NCBI RefSeq assembly: GCF_014696715.1
Contig: NZ_JACJQO010000016.1
Location: 31,493 to 95,492, forward strand
Source: Pseudanabaena sp. FACHB-2040
GTDB taxonomy: Bacteria > Cyanobacteriota > Cyanobacteriia > Phormidesmidales > Phormidesmidaceae
Direction: 5' to 3'
DNA length: 64,000 bases
Part shown: positions 53,643-63,866 of the stretch, in pieces
Numbering within the stretch: the stretch's first letter is position 1
How the letters are laid out: each line of letters starts with the position of its first letter
The notes under the pieces: model-generated
Database searches by the model: none
What the model saw: the letters and a program-made list of their open reading frames with translations, nothing else
What the model was told of the DNA's origin: nothing
Translations under genes and position numbers: made by a program

Positions 53643-56600
53643 GTGGTTGCACAAGTCACTAAACCCAGTTACGAGGCGAAGACCCAAGCCATTGCCAGCA
53701 CCCTTTTGGGAGCCACCCGCGAAAAGCGCTCGATCTTCGCTCAAATGCGAGACCAGATGCGCTGGGATGACAAGCTCCTGGCCTTTGCGATGAGCAATCC
53801 GGGGTTACGGGTCCAGCTATTCCGGTTTATCGATGCCCTGCCAGCGCTATCCAGCAAGCCCGAAATTGCCCGCCACATGCAGGAATACCTCGCAGATGAC
53901 TCGGTCGAGCTGCCGGGTGCTCTAAAGAACCTGCTCAACTTCACCAGTCCCGACTCCGTTCCAGGGCAGATCGCAGCCTCAACCGTAGCTCCAGCGGTCG
54001 AAACCCTGGCTAACCGCTACATCTCTGGCGAAACCATTGAACAGGCCATTAAGACCGTCGAGCGGCTGCGCAAAGACCGCATGACCTTCACGATGGATCT
54101 GCTGGGTGAGGCAGTCATCACCGAAACCGAAGCCGAAGCCTACCTCAACCGCTACCTGGAGCTGATGGAGCAGATGACCGCTGCTGCCAAGCGGTGGAAT
54201 ACGGTTGATCAGATTGATGTAGCCGACGGCCAAACCCTCTCGAAGGTACAGGTGTCGGTCAAGCTCACGGCTTTCTATTCTCAGTTCGACCCGTTGGATG
54301 AGCAGGGCACCCGCGACAAGGTGGGCCAGCACGTTCGCACTCTGCTGCGCCGTTCCGAAGCATTGGGGGTAGCCGTACACTTCGATATGGAGCAGTACCG
54401 CTACAAAGACCTCACATTGGCCATTCTCAAAGATATCTTGATGGAGGACGAGTTTCGCCAGCGGGACAACCTAGGGATAACGCTGCAGGCCTATCTGAAA
54501 GACAGCTACAGCGACTTACAGGATGTCATTGACTGGGCTAAGCAGCGAGGCACCCCCCTCACCGTGCGCTTGGTCAAAGGAGCTTACTGGGACCAAGAAA
54601 CGATCACATCTCTGCAAAACGATTGGCCCAGCCCGGTCTATAGCCAAAAGATCTCTACAGATGCCAACTTTGAGCGCATGACTCGGCTCTTGATGGAGAA
54701 CCATGAGGTGCTCTATGCGGCGATTGGTAGCCACAACGTGCGATCGCAAGCCCACGCCATGGCTATCGCTGAAGAACTCAATATTCCTCGCCGCCGGATT
54801 GAGCTGCAGGTTCTCTACGGCATGGCCGATAAGCTAGGGAGAGCCTTGGTTGAGCAGGGCTATCGGGTACGGGTCTACTGCCCCTACGGCGAACTCATCC
54901 CCGGCATGGCCTACCTGATCCGCCGCCTGCTGGAAAATACCGCCAATACGTCTTTCCTGCGGCAAAACCTGGAGGAGCGACCGACAGCAGAACTGTTGGC
55001 AGCGCCGGAGTTCGCAGCTGAAGATGCAGGACAGGGGAGCGTAGGAGCAAGGGAGCAAGGAAGCAAGAGAGCTGTGCCCTTTCACAATGTTGCGGATACT
55101 GACTACTCTCTGACTGATCATAGGGTTGAGGCGACAGCGGCGCTGCAGTCGGTGCGACAGCAGTTGGGGCAGCGATATGCGCCGCTGATTGACGGCGAGC
55201 GGGTTAACACCGAAGCCCACTTTGAGTCAGTCAACCCGTCTAATCCGAAGGAACTGGTGGGTAAGGTGGGGCTAGCTAGCCAGGAGCAGGCAGATCGGGC
55301 CATTGCTGCTGCCAAGGCGGCCTTTCCGGCGTGGCAGGCGACCCCGGCTAAAGAGCGGGCCGCGATTTTGCGCCGCGCTGCTGACCTGATGGAGGCTCAC
55401 CGCCACGAGCTCAATGCCTGGATTGTGCTGGAGGTGGGCAAGCCGCTGCGGGAGGCTGACCCAGAAGTCTCCGAGGCCATCGACTTCTTTCGCTACTACG
55501 CGGATGAGATGGAGCGGCTAGATCGGGGCGTGGCCTACGACTACCCGGGTGAAACTAACCGTTATCGCTACTTCCCTCGGGGCACTGTGGTGGTGATTTC
55601 GCCGTGGAATTTTCCGCTTGCGATCGCAACCGGCATGACCGTAGCCGCCCTAGTCACCGGCAACTGTGCCCTGCTAAAACCGGCTGAAAACTCCTCGGTG
55701 ATCGCCGCCAAACTGGCCGAAATCTTGGTCGAGGCTGGAATACCAAAGGGCGTGTTCCAATTCGTTCCAGCCAAGGGATCTACTGTGGGTGCTCACATGG
55801 TGCAGCACCCCGACGTCCACATGATTATCTTCACCGGCTCTAAAGAGGTTGGCTGCCGCATCTATGCCGAAGCCGCCCAGCTACGGCCCGGACAGAAGCA
55901 CCTAAAGCGAGTTGTCGCTGAAATGGGCGGTAAAAACGCCATCATTGTCGATGAAAGCGCCGACCTCGATCAGGCCGTGCAGGGCGTGGTCAAATCGGCC
56001 TTTGGCTACAGCGGCCAGAAGTGCTCTGCCTGCTCCCGCGTGATCGTGCTGGAGTCAATCTACGATACCTTCATCAACCGCGTTGTCGAAGCAACCCGCT
56101 CTCTCAATGTGGGGCCTGCCGAGCACCCCGGCACCAAGGTGGGTCCCATAGTGGATGCTACCGCCCAGGCACGCATTCAGGAGTACATCGAGCAGGGTAA
56201 GCAAGAAGCCCATCTAGCGCTGCAGATGCCCGCTCCCGACAATGGCTACTTCGTGGGGCCAACCGTCTTCACCGACGTCGCACCCGATGCCGTCATTGCC
56301 CAGGAAGAAATTTTTGGGCCGGTTCTAGCCGTCATCAAGGCCAACACCTTTGACGAGGCCATTGTCATTGCCAACGGCACCGACTACGGCCTTACAGGCG
56401 GCCTCTTCTCCCGCACTCCCTCTCATATTGAGCGGGCTCAGGCTGAGTTTGCCGTCGGCAACCTGTACATCAACCGGGGCATTACCGGAGCCATTGTTTC
56501 GCGGCAGCCTTTTGGCGGCTTTAAGATGTCCGGCGTTGGCTCTAAGGCAGGCGGCCCTGACTACCTGCTGCAGTTTCTCGATCCTCGCCACGTCAGCGAA

Positions 56601-56645
56601 AACGTTCAGCGGCAGGGATTTGCTCCTATTGAAGGGGCTGACTAG
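53643..56645 (+). CDS. putA: Bifunctional proline dehydrogenase / P5C dehydrogenase
   Basis: 1000 residues from GTG with CAGGAGG upstream. The first half (about 100-430) is the FAD-dependent PRODH barrel (VSVKLTAFYSQFDP, LTVRLVKGAYWDQE, IGSHNVRSQAHAM, YRVRVYCPYGELIPGMAYLI). The second half (about 515-985) is the aldehyde dehydrogenase, with SPWNFPLAIATG, IFTGSKEVGC and the catalytic Cys near residue 794 in YSGQKCSACSR. Together they oxidise proline to glutamate. Residues about 458-475 between the halves are a Gly/Gln/Arg-rich linker coded by GGGAGCAAGG-type repeats. The N-terminal DNA-binding domain of enteric PutA is absent. Confidence 0.93.
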   Translation: MVAQVTKPSYEAKTQAIASTLLGATREKRSIFAQMRDQMRWDDKLLAFAMSNPGLRVQLFRFIDALPALSSKPEIARHMQEYLADDSVELPGALKNLLNFTSPDSVPGQIAASTVAPAVETLANRYISGETIEQAIKTVERLRKDRMTFTMDLLGEAVITETEAEAYLNRYLELMEQMTAAAKRWNTVDQIDVADGQTLSKVQVSVKLTAFYSQFDPLDEQGTRDKVGQHVRTLLRRSEALGVAVHFDMEQYRYKDLTLAILKDILMEDEFRQRDNLGITLQAYLKDSYSDLQDVIDWAKQRGTPLTVRLVKGAYWDQETITSLQNDWPSPVYSQKISTDANFERMTRLLMENHEVLYAAIGSHNVRSQAHAMAIAEELNIPRRRIELQVLYGMADKLGRALVEQGYRVRVYCPYGELIPGMAYLIRRLLENTANTSFLRQNLEERPTAELLAAPEFAAEDAGQGSVGAREQGSKRAVPFHNVADTDYSLTDHRVEATAALQSVRQQLGQRYAPLIDGERVNTEAHFESVNPSNPKELVGKVGLASQEQADRAIAAAKAAFPAWQATPAKERAAILRRAADLMEAHRHELNAWIVLEVGKPLREADPEVSEAIDFFRYYADEMERLDRGVAYDYPGETNRYRYFPRGTVVVISPWNFPLAIATGMTVAALVTGNCALLKPAENSSVIAAKLAEILVEAGIPKGVFQFVPAKGSTVGAHMVQHPDVHMIIFTGSKEVGCRIYAEAAQLRPGQKHLKRVVAEMGGKNAIIVDESADLDQAVQGVVKSAFGYSGQKCSACSRVIVLESIYDTFINRVVEATRSLNVGPAEHPGTKVGPIVDATAQARIQEYIEQGKQEAHLALQMPAPDNGYFVGPTVFTDVAPDAVIAQEEIFGPVLAVIKANTFDEAIVIANGTDYGLTGGLFSRTPSHIERAQAEFAVGNLYINRGITGAIVSRQPFGGFKMSGVGSKAGGPDYLLQFLDPRHVSENVQRQGFAPIEGAD

Positions 56646-56715
56646 GGCTTATTGTAGGAGCAGGCCAAACGATCTGCCCCCGCTCTAGACCTTCGAATTT
56701 ACATCGCTAATTTGC

Positions 56716-56754
56716 AAAAGGGGGTTAGCGGATTCAGTTCGCTACCCCCTTTTT
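56716..56754 (+). terminator. Rho-independent terminator after putA
   Basis: AGGGGGTTAGCG (56719-56730) pairs with CGCTACCCCCT (one bulged T) and is followed by T residues to 56754. The rest of the gap 56646-57012 holds no recognised gene. Confidence 0.85.
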
Positions 56755-57012
56755 GCTGAGGAAATCTCCGCCAAGATTCATAAGAACCATAATTTTTCTT
56801 TGTAAATACGCGTAAAGATGTTTGCCCTTTGAAATTTTGAGATAAGCTGTTTGGCGAGTCTTGCGGTTGACCCTGTTCTTCAGCAGGGTCACGTCTATAG
56901 GGTAGATTCTGACTAGATGAATAGGGTGAACTTTGCCTTACTTCTAGAAAGATTCTGTACCGCTTCTGGGTAATCTCCCCACAGGAATCAGTTAATCGCT
57001 TCGTACCTACCT

Positions 57013-57720
57013 ATGAACCGTTCCTCTGAAGAAAGGCTGCAACCCCACTCAGCAAATTCCTCTGCTCCCAAAGATATCTGGTTCACCCGTTTGAGCAACC
57101 TGCTCCCATCTCGAACTTTATCCTTTACAGCGCTGCTGGTAGCCGGTGTGACGCTATGTGGCGGCATTGAGCTAGGCCGTCGCCCCAGCAACGCTAATGC
57201 AGTAGAAGCCGGGCAAACCCAGGCAGCAGTCCAAATTTGGACGAACGCGTCCTTCCCCGTTGAAGATTTTCAGGCTTACACCTCCCCCTTCGGCTACCGA
57301 CAAGATCCCTACAACGGCGGCCAGCGTTTTCACTACGGCCTAGACATGGCTGCTCCCTCCGGCAGCTATATTCGCAACTGGTGGGCCGGTAAGGTCGTCG
57401 AAGTGTCTGACGACAGCGCCTGCGGCACTTCAGTGGTGGTAGAGTCGGGCGAGTGGCTTCACATTTACTGTCACATGCACGGCTACGTAGTCAATGATGG
57501 CCGTAACCGCTACATGGTAGACCGCGAAGGCGGCGTCCAAATTCGCGAAGGTCAAGATATTGCGTCAGGAGCCCGAATTGGTCGCGTCGGTATGACCGGG
57601 CGCACCACAGGCCCACACCTGCACTGGGGCCTTAAATACCGGGAAAATTGGGTTGACCCAGCCTTGGTGCTGCGAGCTATGTACGATAGTCAGCGGTCGG
57701 CAATGAACCGGCCCCAATAA
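57013..57720 (+). CDS. M23-family metallopeptidase
   Basis: 235 residues. An N-terminal hydrophobic segment (about 36-54, LSFTALLVAGVTLCGG) acts as signal anchor. The LytM/M23 domain (about 88-225) contains SPFGYRQDPYNGGQRFHYGL-D, HIYCHMHGY and GPHLHWGLKY, so the zinc ligands are present. Such enzymes cut peptide cross-links of peptidoglycan. It is shorter than the family average and carries no LysM or TPR parts, unlike the M23-TPR protein at 33-36 kb. It is convergent to ftsH. Confidence 0.88.
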   Translation: MNRSSEERLQPHSANSSAPKDIWFTRLSNLLPSRTLSFTALLVAGVTLCGGIELGRRPSNANAVEAGQTQAAVQIWTNASFPVEDFQAYTSPFGYRQDPYNGGQRFHYGLDMAAPSGSYIRNWWAGKVVEVSDDSACGTSVVVESGEWLHIYCHMHGYVVNDGRNRYMVDREGGVQIREGQDIASGARIGRVGMTGRTTGPHLHWGLKYRENWVDPALVLRAMYDSQRSAMNRPQ

Positions 57721-57774
57721 CAAAAATTCCATTGCCGTCCCATTAACTTAGACCCAAGACTTAAGACAGAACCC

Positions 57775-57809
57775 AAGAAGGGAGACCTATATTGCAGGCC
57801 TCCCTTCTT
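57775..57809. terminator. Bidirectional terminator between M23 and ftsH genes
   Basis: AAGAAGGGA (57775-57783) and TCCCTTCTT (57801-57809) form a perfect 9-bp stem, extended inward by further G-C pairs. It lies 55 bases after one gene and 45 from the other. Confidence 0.75.
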
Positions 57810-57853
57810 AGGTTTTAAGCATAGGTCTTAAGAATCGACAGCAGACGCCAGCA

Positions 57854-59770
57854 TCAGGTGTTGGACTGAACTAGAGTCTTTTCAGGCAGCGGCGTATATT
57901 CTGCAACCAGCTGGCGGAACTGATCACCATCCATCGTTTCCTGCTCTAGCAACATATCCACCAGTCGGTCCATCAAGGGCCGATTGTTTCTCAACACCTC
58001 ACGGGCACGGTCAAAGCTCTGCTTAGCGATTTCGCGCACTTGCCCGTCAATTTGAGTTGCCAGAGCCTCTGAGTATTCTGACCGGGGCATTAGGTTACGG
58101 CCCAAAAATACCTGATTGTCCGAGCTCTCTAGCGCCAGTGGCCCCAAATCCGACATACCAAACAGCGTTACCATCTGCCGCGCCAGACTGGTTACCTGCT
58201 TAATGTCAGAACCGGCTCCGGTGGTAGTTTCATCTTCCCCATAGACCTCGGCTTCGGCTGCCAGACCTCCTAAGGCAACGGTGATTCGATCTATTAGCCA
58301 GTTGCGGGTGTAGAGGCCGCTATCGATCACGTCTTCACTGGGCAAAAATTGGGTAAAGCCCTCGACCCCGCCTGAACGAGGGATAATAGTCACCTTATTG
58401 ACTGAGTCAGCATGCTGTAGAAGCGTGCCGACTAGGGCATGGCCGATTTCGTGGTAGGCCGTCATCCGTTTGCGGCTGCTGTCTAGCAGGGGCGTTAGGC
58501 TGAGGCCGATGGTTACCCGGTCAATGGCGTCTTCAATGTCTACCATCGTGACCGTCTCTTTGCGGCGGCGAGCCGTCAAAATGGCGGCCTCATTCAGCAA
58601 GTTAGCTAACTCCGCTCCCGAAAAGCCAGGTGTGCGACGGGCCACAGCTTCTAGGGAAACTTCTGGGTCAATCTTTTTGTTGCGGGCATGGACTTCTAAA
58701 ATCGCCAGACGACCCCGGTAAGTTGGCAGGTCTACGACAATCTGGCGGTCAAATCGGCCTGGCCGCAGCAGGGCCATATCTAGCACATCTACTCGGTTGG
58801 TCGCCGCAATCACGATGATGCCGCTGTTGCCCTCGAAGCCGTCCATTTCGGTCAGCAGCTGGTTAAGGGTCTGCTCCCGCTCATCGTTGCCACCGCCAAT
58901 GCCCGTTCCTCGCTGGCGACCGACGGCATCAATTTCATCGATGAAGACAATGCAAGGAGCGTTTTCCTTGGCCTTGCGGAACAGGTCGCGCACCCGAGAA
59001 GCGCCGACGCCAACAAACATTTCGACAAATTCTGAGCCAGAGATGCTGAAGAAGGGAACGGCAGCTTCCCCTGCGATCGCTTTTGCCAGCAGGGTCTTAC
59101 CGGTGCCGGGTTGACCAATTAGCAGCACTCCTTTAGGAATGCGGGCTCCAATAGCGGTAAATTTCTCTGGGTTCTTCAGGAAGGAAACGACCTCCTGCAG
59201 TTCTTCCTTAGCTTCTTCAATGCCCGCGACATCATCGAAGACTACTCCTGTTTTTGCCTCCATTTGGAAGCGAGCCCGAGAGCGGCCAAAGTTCATGGCA
59301 TTGCCTGCCCCTGAGGCCGATCGCCGCAAAATCATCAGCAGACCAAAGACCAGGATCAGGGCTAGCAGAGAGTTAGTCGCCAACCAAGCCAGTGCGCCAT
59401 TGCCACCGGCATCAGCGATCTCAACATCTACGTCGTTGTCCCGCAATAGGCGGATTAGCTCAGGGTTGCGCTCTCCAGCGAACAGCGTGACCTTCTGGGG
59501 AGGCTCATCTTCGGGCTGTCCTGCCAGACGCACAGAGGCAATGCCTCGGGTCTGGTCTAGATCAACCTGTTCCACCTGCCCCTGCTCGATCTTCTCCAAG
59601 AACTGCCCGTAGGTCAGCTCCTCAGGGTTGCGCTCTTGTGCGATCGCAACAGACACCGGCAGCAGGCTCTGCAAGAGAAACCAACCCACTGTCAGCAAGC
59701 CCGTGGCAGTTGCCCCTTTGGCGGTGCGTGACTGGGCCGGATTTAGCTTGCGGGTAGCGTGCATTTTCAT
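57854..59770 (-). CDS. ftsH: FtsH ATP-dependent zinc metalloprotease
   Basis: 638 residues from ATG 59770 (a TTG one codon upstream is ignored). Two membrane segments (about 22-44 and 125-147) flank a lumenal or periplasmic loop. The AAA domain has Walker A GQPGTGKT near 219, Walker [17 protein letters not shown] and the SRH region [19 protein letters not shown]. The zinc site is HEIGH near 438. FtsH hexamers extract and degrade membrane proteins, including damaged D1 in photosystem II repair. Cyanobacteria have about four paralogues, and which one this is remains open. Confidence 0.95.
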   Translation of the reverse strand: MKMHATRKLNPAQSRTAKGATATGLLTVGWFLLQSLLPVSVAIAQERNPEELTYGQFLEKIEQGQVEQVDLDQTRGIASVRLAGQPEDEPPQKVTLFAGERNPELIRLLRDNDVDVEIADAGGNGALAWLATNSLLALILVFGLLMILRRSASGAGNAMNFGRSRARFQMEAKTGVVFDDVAGIEEAKEELQEVVSFLKNPEKFTAIGARIPKGVLLIGQPGTGKTLLAKAIAGEAAVPFFSISGSEFVEMFVGVGASRVRDLFRKAKENAPCIVFIDEIDAVGRQRGTGIGGGNDEREQTLNQLLTEMDGFEGNSGIIVIAATNRVDVLDMALLRPGRFDRQIVVDLPTYRGRLAILEVHARNKKIDPEVSLEAVARRTPGFSGAELANLLNEAAILTARRRKETVTMVDIEDAIDRVTIGLSLTPLLDSSRKRMTAYHEIGHALVGTLLQHADSVNKVTIIPRSGGVEGFTQFLPSEDVIDSGLYTRNWLIDRITVALGGLAAEAEVYGEDETTTGAGSDIKQVTSLARQMVTLFGMSDLGPLALESSDNQVFLGRNLMPRSEYSEALATQIDGQVREIAKQSFDRAREVLRNNRPLMDRLVDMLLEQETMDGDQFRQLVAEYTPLPEKTLVQSNT

Positions 59771-60230
59771 CAAACTTCCTAAGCGGACGACACAACTTCA
59801 AGACAGCCGGGAGGAGAGGTCCCCAGGTCCCATACCATGACTAGTCTAACCTTCCAAACTTGGACTGGCGGAGGAATCGATCCCCTGAGAACTTGCCAGT
59901 CCCTCTACGAAACTTGCATCAGAATACCCAAACCGCCTGAACTCAAGCCTGATTCAAGCGGCCAAAACCAGCCAATTTAGCCAGGGTTCACCGCCAAAGA
60001 GACTGGACAGAGCAACAAATTTAGAATTTACGCTATCTTATACGTATTCGTAACGACTTTGCTTTTTAAGAAAATTTTAGAAATCTCTATCTAGTGAATA
60101 GGTATTTAACCAGGTATTTTGCTTGGCTCTTTGAGCTTTTAGCCGCGCAGCAGCCACTAAGACTTGCTATTACACCGTTTCGCTCCAGCGTTTATCTCAT
60201 CTAGCTTTTATCTAAAGGAGAACGTAAGTC
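59771..60230. other. Non-coding gap upstream of ftsH
   Basis: About 460 bases between divergent genes, AT-rich near 60030-60110. It holds both promoters; no gene or known RNA was recognised. Confidence 0.4.
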
Positions 60231-60776
60231 ATGGTCAAATTTGTAGGAATTTCAGGCAGTCTTCGAGAAGGCTCCTACAGCTATTTAGCGCTGCAAGAGG
60301 TGTCTCGCCGTCTCGCTGCCCTAGGGGCCGAGGTAGAAATACTCGATCTGCGGCAGCTAAATTTGCCCTTTTGCAATGGTGAAAAAGAGTATCCAGACCA
60401 CCCCGATGTGGCGCTTTTAAGAAGCCGAGTTCAAGAGGCTAGCGGACTGATTCTGGCAACTCCCGAGTACCACGGTAGCGCCAGCGGCGTGCTCAAAAAT
60501 GCGCTTGATCTGATGAGCTTTGATCAGCTCTCGGACAAAACCACTGGACTGATCAGCGTCTTAGGCGGGCAGAGCAACAGCAATGCGCTAAACGATCTGC
60601 GCATCATCATGCGGTGGGTTCACGCTTGGGTTATTCCCGAGCAGGTAGCCATTGGCCAAGCCTGGAACGCCTTTGACAGTGAGGGCAAGCTCAAAGATCC
60701 CAAGCTAGCCGAACGGTTCGATCGCTTTGCCGAGAGCTTGTTTCGCTATACCCAGACCTTGAGCCAGGTCGCTTAA
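60231..60776 (+). CDS. NADPH-dependent FMN reductase-family protein
   Basis: 181 residues, ATG with AAGGAG at 60215-60220. The flavodoxin-like start VKFVGISGSLREGSYSYLAL is the FMN phosphate loop, and ILATPEYHGSASGVLKNALD is the family signature near residues 75-94. Such enzymes reduce FMN, quinones or metals such as chromate with NAD(P)H. Its last four bases overlap the convergent ketosynthase gene. Confidence 0.88.
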   Translation: MVKFVGISGSLREGSYSYLALQEVSRRLAALGAEVEILDLRQLNLPFCNGEKEYPDHPDVALLRSRVQEASGLILATPEYHGSASGVLKNALDLMSFDQLSDKTTGLISVLGGQSNSNALNDLRIIMRWVHAWVIPEQVAIGQAWNAFDSEGKLKDPKLAERFDRFAESLFRYTQTLSQVA

Positions 60777-61921
60777 CTGCTGCCCAGCGCCAGTACGGCA
60801 TTCTGACCGCCAAAGCCAAAGCTGAGGCAAAGCGCCACTTGAGTCGCTTGGGGCGTGGCCTGTCGCACAAAATTCAGCGGAAAGGCAGGCTGTGCCAGCC
60901 CCACACAGGGAGGCAGCACTTGATTTTGCAGAGCCAGTAGGCAAAAGACAGTGCCGATTGCCCCAGAGGCTCCTAGGGTATGGCCGGTGGATCCTTTCGT
61001 TGAGCTGACAGCAACATCAGCAGGAAAAACCTGCTGAATTAGGGCGGCCTCATGGGCGTCGTTGAGGCGGGTGCTGGTGCCGTGGGCGTGCAGATAGCCC
61101 ACCTCAGAGGGCAGCAAATGGGCCTGCCTTAGGCAAGCCCTCAGGGCAGCTTCACTGCTCTGTCGCTGGGGGTCGGGCGCACTGAGGTGGTGCCCATCGG
61201 CAGTTAACCCCACGCCCAAAATTTTGCCGTAGCTATGGGCTCCTCTGGCTTGGGCCAGCGCGGCAGATTCTAGCACCAGCACCGCTGCGCCTTCTCCTAA
61301 GACCAGGCCCTCGCGCCCCAGATCAAAGGGATAGCAACCCTGCTGAGCCAAGGCTCCCATGCGCTCAAACCCAGCCAAAGCCAGAGGCGTAATCGGCGCT
61401 TCTACGGCACCGGCTAAAACGCGATCGCACTGCCCCCGGCGGATCAGTTCCCAACCCTGAAAAATCGCCCACAGGCCCGTCGCACAGGCCGCCATCGGAG
61501 CCTGCACAGGCCCCAGCGTCCCTAGGCGGCGGGCCGTATTGATTGCGGCCATATGGGGCAACGATGCCAGCCATTCGTCTCCCGCAGGAGGCTGACCGTG
61601 CTCAAAAGTCTCAGCAGCCATCTTTTCCCAAACGACCTGGTGGCTACGGCTAGAGCCAATCACCACCCCGCAGTCTAGCTGGGGCAAGGAGATCTGAGCA
61701 TCTTGTAAAGCTTCGTCGACCGCTTGATCCACAAGATCCTGGAGCCGGGCTGGGTGCTTGCCAATTAGCGCCAACGGCACAACCGGCAGTTCCGCAAAGG
61801 GCTGGCGCAAGGCAATCGCCGTCTCGCCCAACAGCAATCGGGACCAGTTGCTAGCAGCATCTGGTCCCAAAGCCGACATCAGGCCAACCCCTGTCACCAC
61901 CACCTCTGGAGCAGTTGTCAC
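60773..61921 (-). CDS. Beta-ketoacyl-ACP synthase-like protein
   Basis: 382 residues from GTG. It is shorter than FabF (about 410). Catalytic residues are present: Cys near 145 in MAACATGLWAIFQG, His near 277 in YLHAHGTSTRLND and His near 313 in TKGSTGHTLGASG, with FGFGGQNAV at the end. It condenses acyl chains with malonyl-ACP. As it lies apart from other fab genes, it may serve a specialised lipid or secondary product rather than bulk synthesis. It starts 4 bases after the cyclophilin stop and is probably cotranscribed with it. Confidence 0.88.
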   Translation of the reverse strand: MTTAPEVVVTGVGLMSALGPDAASNWSRLLLGETAIALRQPFAELPVVPLALIGKHPARLQDLVDQAVDEALQDAQISLPQLDCGVVIGSSRSHQVVWEKMAAETFEHGQPPAGDEWLASLPHMAAINTARRLGTLGPVQAPMAACATGLWAIFQGWELIRRGQCDRVLAGAVEAPITPLALAGFERMGALAQQGCYPFDLGREGLVLGEGAAVLVLESAALAQARGAHSYGKILGVGLTADGHHLSAPDPQRQSSEAALRACLRQAHLLPSEVGYLHAHGTSTRLNDAHEAALIQQVFPADVAVSSTKGSTGHTLGASGAIGTVFCLLALQNQVLPPCVGLAQPAFPLNFVRQATPQATQVALCLSFGFGGQNAVLALGSS

Positions 61922-61925
61922 AGAT

Positions 61926-62687
61926 TTAGCGAGCCGTTTTAAGGTTCTCTAAACCCGCTGTGACCTGGGCTGATTCGATCACATCTCCCTGCTCAATTTG
62001 GTCTACCACGTCCATCCCTTCAGTGACATAGCCAAAGACCGCATAGCTGCCGTCGAGAAAGGGCAGATCCGCCAAGGTGATGTAAAACTGCGACGAGGCA
62101 GAATCTACAAGTTGCGATCGCGCCATTGCCACAGCCCCTCGTGAATGTTGCAGGGCAGGCGCAGTCGTTAACCGGGCCGATTCAAAGGTTTGGTTATACA
62201 AAGGCTGTTCAGCCCCTTGAGGCTTAATTTCCAAAGGAATATTGCGGGGAGACTGGGTCTCAGGATCGACAAAACCCCCTGTTCCCAGCTGCTGAGCCGG
62301 AAAGTTGGGATCCTGGCTTTGGGGGTCGCCGCCCTGCACCACAAAAGGCTGCGGGTCTCGCACGACCCGGTGAAACACGAGGCCGTCGTATACTCCCCGA
62401 TTAACCAGATCCACAAAGTTACCGGCAGTCACCGGCGCTTCCGTTCCATCCAGTTCCATGACAATACGTTCGCCATTGACTGTCAGTTCAACGGTAGCGG
62501 TTCCCTCTAAAACAGGCAGATTGGCAGCCGAGCTAGGTAAAGCAGCCGTTGGGGTAGATGGTTCTTCAGGGGGCACAGGCGACTCTGCTTGAGGCGCGTT
62601 GGCCGTTGGCGACCCGGTGCAGCTACCTAGCCAGAGCGTCATAACGGCCAAGACCAGCAGCGACCAGCGTCGGAGTTGAAAAATCAT
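61926..62687 (-). CDS. Cyclophilin-type peptidyl-prolyl isomerase lipoprotein
   Basis: 253 residues. The N-terminus has a hydrophobic segment ending in LGSC, a good lipobox (Cys near residue 23), then a Pro/Ser-rich linker. The cyclophilin domain (about 65-250) contains [40 protein letters not shown] and [20 protein letters not shown]. It isomerises prolyl bonds of exported proteins at the membrane. It is the middle gene of the minus-strand run ycf4-cyclophilin-ketosynthase. Confidence 0.9.
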   Translation of the reverse strand: MIFQLRRWSLLVLAVMTLWLGSCTGSPTANAPQAESPVPPEEPSTPTAALPSSAANLPVLEGTATVELTVNGERIVMELDGTEAPVTAGNFVDLVNRGVYDGLVFHRVVRDPQPFVVQGGDPQSQDPNFPAQQLGTGGFVDPETQSPRNIPLEIKPQGAEQPLYNQTFESARLTTAPALQHSRGAVAMARSQLVDSASSQFYITLADLPFLDGSYAVFGYVTEGMDVVDQIEQGDVIESAQVTAGLENLKTAR

Positions 62688-62746
62688 TCAGGCATTCCTC
62701 GTGGATTTATCGGCACGAAGAACCATTTTGGCACAGCCCCGATAGC

Positions 62747-63313
62747 TTAAAGTCCCTCCAAAGGAACTTGTAGAAAGCGGGCCAGTTCAGCTCCTTGATT
62801 TTCCAGCTCAGACAGGGCAATGGGTTGGCCTACCCGAGTTAGCGGCAAATCTGGGCGACCTTTGAGCCGCAGATAAAGCGCCCGCTTAGGGTTTAGCCCC
62901 TCTTTGATATCCACCCGCACAGCCAGCACGGCGTCTAGAGGATGCTCAATCTCAATTCGGCGATCTTTGCCGGGGAAGCCAGAGCGAATGATCCGCACCT
63001 TATCGCTGCCCTTGTCAAACTCGTTGTAGCCGCCACCAACATTCCAGCTAATCATCAACCAGAGATACGCTGCGAGCGCCAGCGCCGCTGTACCGTAAAA
63101 GCCCATAACAATTCCCTGCGGAACGAAGATGAGCTGTGTCGGATCGGCAAACGGCAGCAGATTGATTTGGGTATAGCTAGAGATACCGGCCAGCAAAAAA
63201 CCAAGGCCTCCCAAGGTGAGCACCGTTGCCCACCAGTAGTTGCTGAGCCGTCGAGCGCCCAGGATTGTGCGCTTCAAGACCAGATTTCCAGAGGTTTGCG
63301 CCGATGCAGTCAT
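62747..63313 (-). CDS. ycf4: Photosystem I assembly protein Ycf4
   Basis: 188 residues, the family length. Two membrane helices (about 27-48 and 66-92) follow a short N-terminus with the Ycf4-typical GARRLSNYWWA segment. The stromal domain has FPGKDRRIEIEHPLDAVLAV and YLRLKGRPDLPLTRVGQPI. Ycf4 helps assemble photosystem I in the thylakoid. It is the first gene of a three-gene run (59 bases to the cyclophilin) and is divergent from psbD. Confidence 0.95.
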   Translation of the reverse strand: MTASAQTSGNLVLKRTILGARRLSNYWWATVLTLGGLGFLLAGISSYTQINLLPFADPTQLIFVPQGIVMGFYGTAALALAAYLWLMISWNVGGGYNEFDKGSDKVRIIRSGFPGKDRRIEIEHPLDAVLAVRVDIKEGLNPKRALYLRLKGRPDLPLTRVGQPIALSELENQGAELARFLQVPLEGL

Positions 63314-63866
63314 AATGATTAAACGGTTTGTCCTTCAAGCACCTTCAGATTATCCACTCTAGCGGGCCTAGCAGATCATGACCTGATTTGCCTGCCAAAT
63401 CGCTCCCAAGATGCACTTCATCTGAAAGAATGCGTTCTGGGCAGTGGGTTTTGCCTCAAGACAAACCTGGACTGGCAAGCCCGTAACGTGTAACGATAAG
63501 TTTGCAATTTGCAACGAAACTCAAGAACTCAGACTATCCACTCAATGACTGCCTGCGTTCTTTGCCTGTTTCTGCAGTGGGGATAGCTTTCCTGAAAAGC
63601 TACATGTCAGATTGTAAAATTTTGGAACTCTCCTTATCATATTTACAAACCTCGATTTTCCTGGAACAGCTCCTTGTAGGCTGTTTTGACTAGCTGGGTG
63701 AGGATCCCAACATTGTGAGTAGGATTATTCTCTGTAGCTCTAATGTCTGGGATACTAGATCTTATAAGCCTCACCCGGGAAGACAAGACTGTATCCCAGC
63801 TCCATCTGGCGAAATGCAGCAGTCTTTGGTTTTACTGGACTGGATGTCATATTAAGAGGATTTGAC
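63314..63866. other. Divergent intergenic region ycf4-psbD
   Basis: 553 bases with both promoters. The part nearest psbD holds a long-range inverted repeat, described separately. A 63-codon frame at 63502 has no ribosome site and is not called. Confidence 0.55.
63747..63799 (+). promoter_or_regulatory. Inverted repeat in the psbD leader
   Basis: CTGGGATAC (63747-63755) and GTATCCCAG (63791-63799) are perfect inverted copies enclosing 35 bases that contain AGATCT and CCCGGG palindromes. The right arm ends 67 bases before the psbD ATG, so the leader RNA may fold. Confidence 0.6.

Noticed and set aside
63502..63693. 63-codon frame upstream of psbD
   Set aside because: TTG start without ribosome site in an AT-rich leader region; no protein likeness.
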